Assembly: GCA_027923505.1 (NCBI GenBank)
Contig: BROI01000003.1
Coordinates: forward strand, 744,001-808,000
DNA from: Mayamaea pseudoterrestris
Lineage: Eukaryota; Bacillariophyta; Bacillariophyceae; Sellaphorales; Sellaphoraceae
Reading direction: 5' to 3'
DNA length: 64,000 nt
The notes under the pieces were generated by a model, which ran no database searches, was not told the origin of the DNA, and worked only from the letters and a program-made list of their open reading frames with translations. Below, one piece after another: positions 52,206 through 61,936 of this stretch (position 1 is the stretch's first letter; every line of letters begins with the position of its first letter). The position numbers and the translations under genes were made by a program.

Positions 52206-53222
52206 CTACCCTCCAAGCTTTCGCCCCTTCATCTTGGCAGCCGCCTTGACAGCCTTTTTGACGGCATCCTGCTTTAACTTTGCGTCCGGATCCATGCGCC
52301 GCTTCAGCCACTCCGGCGCCTGCAACCAGTCTTCACCTCCACTTGTTCTGTGCCAAACGAACTTGTGAAAGTGGTAAAAATGTCCCGACAATATTCCCAA
52401 AACGTGTGGAAGCGCCGCCATTGGATTTCCCTGCGACTGCAAAACATCGGACACCATCAGCCCATACGGAAGGCTCCAGTAAGGAACATCAAAAATGATC
52501 CACTTTACTTTCTGATGCGGCGTCGCCCGACTAAGTACGTGTAGCATGCTTGTAATCATGGATTGTGCAAAGAATGGTTGACCCGTCAGTACGCTCAATG
52601 CACTGAGCATGGCAACTTGCGAAAGTAGAAATACCAACTGCTGCGCCGATCCATAGGCTCGTTCCAAAGTTGATCCATACTGAAACAAGTAGTAGGCATT
52701 CATGAGCCATCCCAATGAAACTGGTCCAAGAAATGTTGCTGCAGTGAATGGGCGCCATAGTTCGAGTCCATATGTGACTCGCATCGGATCGAGTGCCAGG
52801 AAGCCTTGCGCCAATTCGTCTCCAAGAATGACACCGAGTAGACTCACTAATCCAACAAGCGTAATATATAGACGCGTCATGGGTAGAATCTTTTTGTATT
52901 TCTGTAGTCCTCCAGAAATCGCGGATGGTTTCTCCTGCGCTTGCTTGGCAGCTTGCACCTTTGGTTTGCCAGTGGCTGACTTTGCCGTCGAGTGTATGGA
53001 ACCAGTGCGAGACTTTTTGTTGCGCGAGGCTCCTCCTCTTACATTTAATATGATATTCTTCTGCTTTTGTTGTTGTAATGGTATTGAAGCAAACTCATGG
53101 TTCCGTTGCGAATGTATTGCTCGAGCTTCTACCGTACAAGGTGCTGTCGACAATGTGACGAGTGTGATGGCAACGCATGCGCAAATGTTCATTAGCGAGG
53201 AAACTCTTCGTCGTCGATCCAT
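52206..53222 (-). CDS. Der1/derlin-like protein with N-terminal targeting extension
   Basis: 338 residues. The Der1 domain (about 115-310) has the known blocks: LGDELAQGF, LWRPFTAATFLG, LMNAYYLFQYGSTLE, and the start of the final segment GHFYHFHKFVW. Canonical derlins start directly with the membrane domain; here a signal peptide (CACVAITLVTLSTAPCTVEARA) and about 75 basic residues come first. In diatoms such extensions mark the symbiont-specific Der1 proteins of SELMA, the ERAD-derived translocon in the second outermost plastid membrane. The +1 residue after the presumed cleavage is not aromatic, as expected for a periplastidal and not a stromal protein. A host ER derlin is the alternative. 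The ATG at 53222 was taken; the upstream frame has only TTG. Confidence 0.8.
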   Translation of the reverse strand: MDRRRRVSSLMNICACVAITLVTLSTAPCTVEARAIHSQRNHEFASIPLQQQKQKNIILNVRGGASRNKKSRTGSIHSTAKSATGKPKVQAAKQAQEKPSAISGGLQKYKKILPMTRLYITLVGLVSLLGVILGDELAQGFLALDPMRVTYGLELWRPFTAATFLGPVSLGWLMNAYYLFQYGSTLERAYGSAQQLVFLLSQVAMLSALSVLTGQPFFAQSMITSMLHVLSRATPHQKVKWIIFDVPYWSLPYGLMVSDVLQSQGNPMAALPHVLGILSGHFYHFHKFVWHRTSGGEDWLQAPEWLKRRMDPDAKLKQDAVKKAVKAAAKMKGRKLGG

Positions 53223-53566
53223 TATAGTCAATTACAAGCAGCCAGAGTTTCTCTATCGCCTACTGCTGGAACCAAACTTGAGCTGAACTCTTGAACTACA
53301 CTGCTTGTCGGATGACGATGGGGCAGCCATCATCGTGCGTTTCCGTGCATCGAACATCCACCAACCATCCACGTGACAGTTTCTTTCAAGAACCGGTCAG
53401 ACAAGCGTCACATATCCGGGTTCGTTTGATTGACGGTAGGATCTTCATCACGCGTGGAGGATCTTTCGTTGGTTTGCTTTTCGTCATCACTCATCACGCT
53501 GCGCCCTCCTTATTCTCTTACTATTCAACTCCTTTCGCTCGTATAGTACTGTACTCATTGACAATC
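53223..53566. promoter_or_regulatory. Divergent promoter, Der1-like / SDR-like
   Basis: 344 bp between two genes for probable plastid-related proteins. An open frame runs through it into the SDR-like gene but lacks any targeting signal or homology, so it is read as leader. Confidence 0.4.
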
Positions 53567-54537
53567 ATGATTCGATCCCTTGACTTGCTTTTTCTACTTG
53601 TCCCGTCGATCTCGGCCTTTACAAGCATTACCAGCAGTTCCGGTTGCCGTCGAGGACTATCCTCCTTGGCCCAGCAGCAGGAGCAACCCCAGCGAAGCTC
53701 TACTAGCTTGGAAGCGACCGTTGCCGTCTTTGGAGCATCTGGACTCACGGCGCAGGAATGCGTCTACCAGGCGTTGCAGGATGGACACGACGTCATTGGC
53801 TTGACTCGTAACCCTTCCAACGTTGTCATTCCGCAAGGGTCAGGAGGATCTCAAGCGGGTCAACCATTGATTAACGACAAGCTCAAAGTAATCGCCGGCG
53901 ATGTCACAAAACAGTCAGACGTTGACAAGGTCTTTAACAGTGGATCCAAAATTGATGGAGTCATTGTTGCTTTGGGCGGAAAGACGAGTGACGTTGGAGA
54001 CACCATGCTGCGAGAAGGAACGGCCAATATCGTCAAGGCCATGAAGGATTCGAATGTCAAGCGACTGGCTGTTGTGACGAGCATTGGGGCTGGAGATAGC
54101 GAGTCGCAGGCGCCGTTCTTCTTCAAGGTTCTCATGTGGACGGCCATGAAGAAGATTTTTGTTGGTAAGTATGTAGGCGTCGAAGAGGATGAATCAAACC
54201 TGCGTCATGACTTCACGTTCTCATACACCTTTACACACCGGTATTCGCTACAGACAAGAACGCTCAAGAAGACGTGGTCCGAAAGAGCGGACTTGAATAC
54301 TGCATTGTTCGACCAGGCGGCCTTACGGTGGAGCCTCCGACGGGCGTTATCAATGTCATTAAAGGAGAGGCCGGAAGCATTGCGCGGGCTGATGTTGCAC
54401 AGTTTTGCCTAGACGCCGTACTTGTACCTTCTGCTGAATTTCCATACATTGGTCAGGCTCCATGCATTAGCTCGGTTGGTGGAACCTCTTGGGTAAAGGA
54501 TCGATCGGCCAAGGCGCGGGGCGGAGTGGAAAATTAA
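53567..54537 (+). CDS. NAD(P)-binding atypical SDR, plastid-type
   Basis: 293 residues. The start MIRSLDLLFLLVPSISAF-TS is a signal peptide with a plastid A-F motif. The Rossmann fold follows: VAVFGASGLTAQECV has the NAD(P) glycine motif (GASGLTA), then VIGLTRNPS, VIAGDVTKQSDV, a VIVALGG strand, RLAVVTSIGAG and YCIVRPGGL. This is the NmrA/HSCARG-like and Tic62-like group of atypical SDRs, which lack the YxxxK catalytic pair and often act as redox sensors or assembly factors in chloroplasts. Exons: 53567-54164 and 54254-54537. Convergent with the coiled-coil gene, 150 bp between stops. Confidence 0.82.
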
Positions 54538-54687
54538 GAAGTGATGAATTTTGTCGCAAGCACAAAATGTCCCAAGCTACGAACAACAGGCATTACATGC
54601 TATGAGAAGGTAAAGAGCAGATAAATATAAAGATTGGATAATATAGAAGCTAGCCAAAAGACAATTTAATTCAAAATTCAGTCACGA

Positions 54688-56460
54688 CTAGTCCTCCACC
54701 GCCACCGCTTCCACGTTGAACCGCACCGTCTTGGGACGGATCCAAGCCTTCGAGTTGCTCCATAAAAGGGTGCACGACCTTTGAATAGCAAAGGCATTCT
54801 CCGTCTCACCAGCGGCTCCACCAATGACTAATCGATCCTTGACCAAATAGTCAGCATTCTTCTGCTTTTGCTTTGTCTCGCACTTTGACTTTAAAATGCT
54901 AAAGTCTATCTGCACATCGTCCTGAACCAGATCAAATCTCCATCGTAGAATCACACGCTCCGAAAGCTTGACAGATTTCACATCCTCCGCGGAAAGCTCC
55001 ACGACGGTGCAAGTAGAGTCACCGGCGCCAACCACCAAGGAACCTGGCTTGGAAAACAGAATGCGCTCGACAGAATTCTCCAGTGCTGTACTCTTTGGTT
55101 GATTGCTGCTGCTCTGCAATGTGCGTAGCTGTGTCTCCAACAATCGCACACGCTCCTGCGCTAAGCTCTTGGCTTCATTTGCAGCCAGCGCCCACTCGTT
55201 CAAAGCTGCAACCTGCGCTTCTAATTCCATAACATGTTGACGATCCGACTTGGCATGCTGTATCCGCTCCTGCTCATGTTCGGCGCGCGCCTTGGCGGAT
55301 CGACTCGCCTTAGTCACCAAATCTAGTTCAAGTTGCATCTCCTCCAGACTCGCCGTCTTGTCGTGCAAGGCTCGCATCGCTTGTTCGGCTTCCATGACGG
55401 CCATGCGCTTCTCGAGTTGCAAGTGCTGAACTTGTCGCTGCAACTCCTCTCGCTCTCTCTGAAACTGCTGACCAGCCTGTTCAAGTGCATTGGATCGTTG
55501 CACTAGATTGGAATTCAGTGACTCAAGCTTGTCTATGCGTGCCTTGGCATCCTGGACTTCCTGCATTAAGAGGGCGTCCATGAAATTGTGGTTCGCATCC
55601 TTGCTGCTATCGGCATACTGAGGCGGAGCCGTGTCCTGTCCTCCCGATTGATGCGTCGAGGAAACATTGGACTGATTAACACTGAGCAGCGCTCGATCAA
55701 AGTTTGTCTCAAAATCGGCCAGCAACTCCATGTGAGTCGGACGATTGGCAAGCTTGTCAATCTTTGTTTGGAGTCGTTGGACTTCACGTAAAGCATGATC
55801 GAGACGTTTTTGTGTCACGTCTAATTCCACTTTAGCTTCCCTTTGCGCCTTGGCGGAGCGACCCAAAAGTGATTTGATCTTGCCTACCTTGTCCTTGAGA
55901 CCGTCGTAATCCTTAATGAGAAGCGAGAGTCGCTTAGCATCCATCTTGTCTAGCTTGTTAGACTGAGAGAGTGCAAGAAGCTGGTCTCGAATAAGATCCA
56001 GCTGCGTGTTTCCTGAAGCTGGCGATGCCATCGCCTGTGGTGTTGGAGGTGCCTTGATGGTGATGGGTGTCATCGATGGAGTTGGAGCTAAAGCTGATGG
56101 CACAGGAACAGACTCCTCATCAGCCGAGAGTTTTGAATCGTCACCTATAGCATTCTTATCAGGCGACTGCACTGTATCTGACGACTGATATAACGGCGGA
56201 ACGTCTGCGGTCTCACTGATTGCCTCTTTATCTTCTGCTGGTGTCATCGTCTCTTCCTCCTCTGTCGCTTCTTCTGCGTCTTCGACATCGTCGTCTCGGT
56301 AGGCAGGTGCTGGTAGAGGTGATGACACTACTGCTTCTTCTGCGTCGTCGACGCGACTAGCCGCTTCCTTTATACTTTCTTGTTCGATAGGCAAGTCCTC
56401 TGCTACATCCACTGGCGCATCAGAAACCTCATTGACCGTATCGTCTTCCTCCAAAGTCAT
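54688..56460 (-). CDS. Coiled-coil protein with C-terminal GOLD-like domain
   Basis: 590 residues, single exon. The first 150 residues are acidic and Pro-rich and likely disordered. About 160-480 is mostly heptad coiled coil (Leu/Gln/Glu/Arg-rich, for example LQRQVQHLQLEKRM). The last ~110 residues form a beta-rich domain, ILRWRFDLVQDDVQIDFSI..RSCTLLWSNSKAWIRPKTVRF, with the pattern of GOLD domains as in Sec14-like and ACBD3/p24 proteins, which bind cargo or partners in Golgi traffic. A golgin-like tether or lipid-transfer adaptor is a reasonable guess; no SEC14 domain is present. Confidence 0.75.
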   Translation of the reverse strand: MTLEEDDTVNEVSDAPVDVAEDLPIEQESIKEAASRVDDAEEAVVSSPLPAPAYRDDDVEDAEEATEEEETMTPAEDKEAISETADVPPLYQSSDTVQSPDKNAIGDDSKLSADEESVPVPSALAPTPSMTPITIKAPPTPQAMASPASGNTQLDLIRDQLLALSQSNKLDKMDAKRLSLLIKDYDGLKDKVGKIKSLLGRSAKAQREAKVELDVTQKRLDHALREVQRLQTKIDKLANRPTHMELLADFETNFDRALLSVNQSNVSSTHQSGGQDTAPPQYADSSKDANHNFMDALLMQEVQDAKARIDKLESLNSNLVQRSNALEQAGQQFQREREELQRQVQHLQLEKRMAVMEAEQAMRALHDKTASLEEMQLELDLVTKASRSAKARAEHEQERIQHAKSDRQHVMELEAQVAALNEWALAANEAKSLAQERVRLLETQLRTLQSSSNQPKSTALENSVERILFSKPGSLVVGAGDSTCTVVELSAEDVKSVKLSERVILRWRFDLVQDDVQIDFSILKSKCETKQKQKNADYLVKDRLVIGGAAGETENAFAIQRSCTLLWSNSKAWIRPKTVRFNVEAVAVED

Positions 56461-56596
56461 GGCTGTTTTGTGTGTGACGGGTGGAAAATGTCTTCATGGT
56501 GGCGCGACGGCGCGGCAAAACGACAGCTAAGGCTGTAACCGATGCGACAACGACACAAAATCTTGCGACGACGCGTTCATAATCCATCCGTCGACC
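56461..56596. promoter_or_regulatory. Short divergent promoter, coiled-coil/GOLD and LAMTOR3
   Basis: Only 136 bp between the start codons, and both genes may act on endomembranes. The stretch is GC-rich with GCGACGGCG-type repeats and has no TATA box. Confidence 0.45.
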
Positions 56597-57252
56597 ATGG
56601 CAGTTCCAAGCAACAGCTTCCTCCTTCCCAAAACATTGCAAACATGTATTGAGGAAATCATTGATACTGCCAATCTATCGCAAGCAGGTATTCGCGCCGT
56701 ACTGCTATCAACTACCGAGGGAGTTCCTCTCGGACGCGTCGTTTCGGAACCCGATGTTGCAACCTTGCATCCCGAGCTACTACAAATGATGGAAAGCGTA
56801 TTAGCACCAGCGGCAAAGCAAGTTCCAGTTTTAGGAATGAACAAGTTAAATCAGGTGACTGCATTCTATGACCATGGCATTGTCGTTCATCAATATCAAG
56901 GGCCTGTGGTAAGTGAGCTCAATGGACCGGAGACCGGGCGATGACCGAACTGCTAATTCTTTGGAAGCCGCATGTGCCGATCATTGTAGAAGGGTACTTT
57001 TATGTTTATCTCGAGATTCCTTCCGTTTCTAAAGTGTGTCAATGTTCTCCTCTTTATCTCTCTGCTCATTTATTTCTTACTTGCTGTTAAATTTGGCATA
57101 CGCACTCGGCACTCGGCATCATCCAGGTTGTCACACTTCTATGCAAACCAGGATCCAATCTCGGAGCTGTTCGGTCTACGGCAGCTCCACTATTGCGAAA
57201 AGTTTTGGAGCCTCTTCGTTCGACGCTGGAGAAGAGCTTGAAACCTGAATGA
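56597..57252 (+). CDS. LAMTOR3: LAMTOR3-like Ragulator subunit
   Basis: 145 residues in two exons, 56597-56908 and 57127-57252, phase 0. It has the roadblock/LC7 fold: an N-terminal helix (CIEEIIDTANL), strands with AVLLSTTEGVPLGRV, a KLNQVTAFYDHGIVVHQYQGPV hairpin and the final helix. The spacing and the GVP and VV signatures fit LAMTOR3 (MP1), which pairs with LAMTOR2 in the Ragulator complex that brings Rag GTPases and mTORC1 to the lysosome or vacuole. The intron is 218 bp, longer than others here. LAMTOR3 from LAMTOR2 cannot be told apart with full certainty by eye. Confidence 0.78.
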
Positions 57253-57736
57253 TTCAATTGCAAGGGCAGCCATGATACGAAAGGATGAGGCACATAACAA
57301 CATATCCAAAGAATTTTACATAGTATGTCTCTGTTCTTTATCTGGTATTCACTCGTAAAATACACCGTGGCTATGTTGGATAACTAAAAAATGGAAGTCC
57401 ATGCACGAGCAAGAGCAAAAGTAAAGCCATAAACCTTAACTCCGTCGAGTTCAGTGACGTGGTTTCTGTGCGACTCGATGCGCGACGATGGGCACGACCA
57501 CCTTCACAAAGCGAGTGATTCAGAGGCACCTGATCGCAGATTGCAATCTTCTGTGTCATCCATAGTCTCCAGGTAAGGACTGCAAGCGAATAGGAAGGCT
57601 GCTATTGCTGCTGCCGTGTTTGACCAGCAAGTCAGTCAGCGTCTGTAGTGAGTCAATCAACGCCCGGCTCGATCAATTTTTCGTTGTCTCACTTATTCAC
57701 ACGCTTGCTGCCAACAGATACTTACAAATACACACG
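57253..57736. other. Intergenic upstream of FtsH
   Basis: 484 bp. The last ~130 bp before the ATG are probably the FtsH leader; an open frame from 57605 runs into the gene but lacks homology. No element is recognised. Confidence 0.45.
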
Positions 57737-59973
57737 ATGAAGTTCGCAGCTAGCTTTATCACGACCCTTCTAGTGGCCGACAAGGCCTTGGCCTTTGTTC
57801 CCAAGTCCTTTTCAAAGACTTCCAATTACAATACACGTTTGCACATGGCCCTCGACATGCCACCTGCACCCCAAGCAGACGCTCCAGTCGTTCAGCAGAA
57901 TGCCTACGGTCAACCTTCGGATGTTCGCTACAGTGACTTTTTAAAGCTTGTCAATTCTGACCGTGTCGAGAAGGTCACCTTTAGCGCCGATGGCACGCAG
58001 CTGCTTGGAGTTGATGTCGACGGTGTACGTCTCAAGATCGAAGCGCTTCCGAACGACCCAGATTTGTTGACGCAACTTACGAACCACAAGGTATGTTTGT
58101 GCAGGCAAGCGCAGTTGTCGAATACTATCTCAATATCTCACATGTTATCATGCTTGTTTGCGACAGGTTGATGTGACGGTCCTTCCAGCGCAGGAGGCCA
58201 GCGGCCTCGGTGAACTCGCCCAGAGCTTGATCTTCCCTGCTGCTCTCTTTGCAGGTTTATTTTTTCTGAGCCGACGTGGAGGCGGTGTTGGCATGGGACC
58301 AGGAAACCCCATGGGGTTTGGCAAGAGCAAGGCTGAAATCCAAATGGTGCCTGACACTGGAGTAACGTTTGACGACGTTGCTGGATGCGACGGCGCCAAA
58401 CTCGAGTTGGCCGAGGTAGTGGACTTTTTGAAGCGACCGGAAGCCTACACTACCATGGGCTGCAAGATTCCCAAGGGTGTCATCTTGGATGGACCTCCAG
58501 GAACGGGAAAGACTCTTTTGGCAAAGGCAGTGGCCGGCGAGGCAGGTGTCCCATTCATTTCCATCTCGGGTTCTGAGTTTGTTGAGATGTTTGTCGGTGT
58601 TGGAGCTTCGCGCGTCCGCGACATCTTTGGCCAGGTAAGACTGACAGCGTGGCGACTCTCTTGCGTTTCGGAGATACTCATTGACTAACGCGTCATTTTT
58701 TTTACTACCAGGCCCGCAAAAATGCCCCTTGTATCATTTTCATTGGTAAGTGCTGTAACTGATGAACAAATGAACATATACGATGCGCAAATATCAACAT
58801 TCTAACCACTGATTCCACCGTACTTCCGTAGATGAGATTGACGCTGTCGGTAGACAACGAGGAGCTGGTTACGCAGGCGGAAACGACGAAAGAGAGCAGA
58901 CTGTCAACCAGATTCTAGTTGAGATGGATGGTTTCGACGGTCAGACTGGAGTGATTACAATTGCTGCCACTAACCGTGTCGATATCTTGGACAAGGCTTT
59001 GCTTCGTCCGGGCCGCTTCGACAGAAAAGTTACGGTAGACCTTCCAGACTTCATTGGACGCACTCGCATTCTGGGTGTTCACTCGCGCGGCAAGCCTCTT
59101 GAGCCGGATGTTGACCTTGAAGCCGTTTCTCGTCGTACACCTGGTTTCTCTGGTGCGCAGCTGGAGAACCTAATGAACGAAGCTGCCATTACCGCCGCCC
59201 GACGAAGCAAGACAACCATTGGATGGGAAGAGATTGACGGCGCTGTCGACCGTATAATGGTTGGGCTCGAGAAGAAGGGCGGAAACCCACAGCTCAAGCA
59301 AAAGAAGCTTGTTGCCTACCACGAAGCTGGACACGCCATTGTCGGAGCCCTTGTGCCCGACTACGATCAAGTGCAAAAAATTTCCATCATTCCCCGCTCC
59401 AACGGTGCTGGCGGTTTGACTTTCTTTGCACCCCAAGAAGCCCGCCTCGAATATGGTTTGTACAGTAAGCAATATTTGGAGTCACAACTCGCTGTCGCTT
59501 TGGGAGGACGCGTAGCGGAGGAACTCATCTACGGTGAAGATTTTGTCACTACTGGTGCATCCAACGATATTCAACAAGTTGCCAACATTGCCAAGCGCAT
59601 GGTCAAGGAGTGGGGAATGAGTGACACGATTGGTCGCGTTGCTGTTTCAGAGCCAAGTGGCGGAGGTCCCTTCATGGGCGCGCGCATGATGCGCCGTCCG
59701 ACTATGTGGGGCAATGAAATTTTGGGCAAGGTGGAAGGCGAAGTCGAGCGTCTCGTGAATAACAGTTACCTCACTGCCAAGAAGGTCTTGTCAGAGAACC
59801 GCGACTTACTTGAGCATCTGACTAAGGTCCTTATGGAACAGGAAGTTGTTTCTGCGGAAGAGTTTCAAATGATGCTTGTCGAGTTCAAAGCGCGAACCAT
59901 TGACTACGGCATCATTGGTGACGAGAAGAACCGCGAGAAACTTCCTTTCCAAGGCTTGCCTATGGCGCTCTAA
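57737..59973 (+). CDS. FTSH: FtsH zinc metalloprotease, plastid thylakoid type
   Basis: 665 residues. The start [22 protein letters not shown] is a signal peptide with the plastid LAF-VP motif. One membrane segment (about 139-154) precedes the AAA+ domain: Walker A GPPGTGKT (227-234), Walker B IIFIDE (282-287) and the second region of homology around [18 protein letters not shown]. The zinc site HEAGH is at 449-453. FtsH hexamers in the thylakoid degrade photodamaged D1 and other membrane proteins. Exons: 57737-58090, 58167-58634, 58712-58745, 58832-59973; the third exon is only 34 nt. One conserved transmembrane segment instead of the usual two suggests either a divergent N-terminus or a further segment within the targeting region. 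Confidence 0.95.
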
Positions 59974-60108
59974 GCCTGTTAGCTTTGATACCGATATATT
60001 CCTCGCATTACTATTTTAACACGTAGACATTGCATTACTATTACTCTTCATCTCTCGTTATTACAACAGTCTAGAGTAGACATGGGAAGTGTCCAGCTAT
60101 AATAGCAT

Positions 60109-60723
60109 CTATCCGTTGAGATGCTTGTTAATATCACTGAAGCATTCTCTCCACTTCAACGAAATGTATGTGTGCGTCAACTCCTCATCTGCTGCGATGT
60201 CGCCTTGAGAATACAAAAGCACAAGAGATGAGGACACCGAATTAAGCAGACGCAGCAATAGCAATTGACACCACAGGACACTTACGGGTGGCAAAGATTT
60301 CAAACTTGTCCTCGTTAAAGTAACGAACCATCTTGGTGTTGGCTTCTCCTTCCTTGTCCGTGTTGTAGTAAGCTGAGCAGCCCGACCCCATAGCCCATGT
60401 CTTGCAGGGTCGCTCCTCGCCCCACGTGAAAATGTACGGACATGTGTTTCCGTCGAAACCATCTGGAAGACGTCGCATCAATCCTTTTTCGACCAAATCG
60501 CCTGTGCAAAAGTGAATGAATCAAGATGTTTGAGCTACATGACGCGTTTAGCAAGGTGGAACAGCCGATGGCCGACGAGGCGCCGTGCGTGCGACGTGTG
60601 CATACCTTTCTTGAATGCTACGGCGGCATACGCTCCATCGAATTGGTTATCAGGCGAAGAGAACGTTGACGCCTTAATGTAGACCTTGGAGCAATCAACT
60701 TTGGTATCAGGATGGGAAGCCAT
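60109..60723 (-). CDS. Small SET-domain protein
   Basis: 142 residues in three exons on the minus strand: 60723-60606, 60501-60286, 60203-60109. The protein is little more than a SET fold: GAYAAVAFKKGDLVEKG at the start, YYNTDKEGEANTKMV in the place of the NHxxxPN block, EIFATRDIAADEELTHTYISLKWR as the closing strand with the Tyr. The catalytic Asn-His pair of lysine methyltransferases is not plainly present (N-T-D in its place), so activity is uncertain. Such small SET proteins are common in algae. All three splice phases fit. Convergent with FtsH. Confidence 0.75.
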
Positions 60724-61936
60724 GGTCAACAAGAAAGGGAGGGACAAGCGATGATCGGGATTTTGTGGCTCGGACGATCATCGATTTGCGTCACGTGCGC
60801 GGCAGCGCGTCGGCCGTCATTGGATTAAGAGCACACGCGACAATTGTTGGAACATTAGGTTGCTACTTGGCAATGCGGATGACGAGGTGCGGTAGCTACA
60901 GGTTGGAGGCCCAATTCACGCCCTCAGCAAAGTGAACGGCAATTGAAATGCTTGACAGTGAATGCAGCAGTCGAATTAGCATTGCGAGCGAGGCAGAAGC
61001 ACCGCAAGGAGACTCATATTTGGCGGGCAGCAAATAAAGCGTCATACAGCAGACGACTTCCTACGTACCGCAACGCAGGCACACATGCTATTCAGTGGCT
61101 ACAAGGCGTGAGAGCCATTACAAGTGTATACTTTTGGTTGCGCCTACTACATGTGTGCGTATTGACAAAATGCTCACTGGCTCTGGTCGCCATTACTTTG
61201 ACGGATCACTTTGCTCACTTGCTTTAAAGCATCGCCAATGATAATCCTCCCGCGGCCGGAAGCAAAACACCAAGCGCCCAAAGAGCTGGGCGGCGCGTAT
61301 CAAACGTTCGCACACAACTATTGCGCCAATCACCACCAGCTCAAGCTTTAGAGTGCCGACTAAAGTGCCGACTTCGTGTAGTAAAGATTCGCAATCTTGA
61401 ACCATTGCATCGCATCGATACATTCGGAGTTTAGTCTTACATGGGCTGACATCCCGCAAACGTCAGCTAACCCACGAAACTGACGGCACGACTGGACGAG
61501 GTCTAGAGCGACATTACCATGGCGGCGCACCTCTTAATTTACGTTTTCGTCGATGCTCGAGCTCACTCTCTCGAGACTTTCTTCGAAAATCAACATTTGT
61601 TGCCAATAGAGAAGCCCGTAAGCAAATAAAAGGTAATGCCGACATTGAGCTTTGAAGATATGCCGATGCCGTCCCTAACCATGGTGCAGAGCTCGAGTAC
61701 GAGGACGTCGTGGGTGTTCGCGTAGCGAGGTCGCATTGGACGATGCACGCTCGTGGAGCTCACCGGTGCGACGAACTCTACTCCCCTGCGTCGTTAGCTA
61801 ACACGAGTCAACGTGGGCGGATACAAAACTCCGACCGATCAATTTAGGTTCCGACGGCCGCGGCTCTTCACATTTTGCAAAACCAGCTGTCAAGGTAGGA
61901 CCGTCGACTGTCGGTCGAGCAGCTGCATTGCCCACC
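60724..61936. other. Long intergenic stretch, nothing recognised
   Basis: About 1.2 kb between the divergent SET and aminotransferase genes. Short frames on both strands resemble nothing. CACGTG-like (CGTCACGTGCG) sequence lies near 60790 next to the SET gene. No repeat or RNA gene was found. Confidence 0.45.

Noticed and set aside
53291-53566. N-terminal extension of the SDR-like protein
   Set aside because: The extension has no homology and would hide the signal peptide that starts at 53567.
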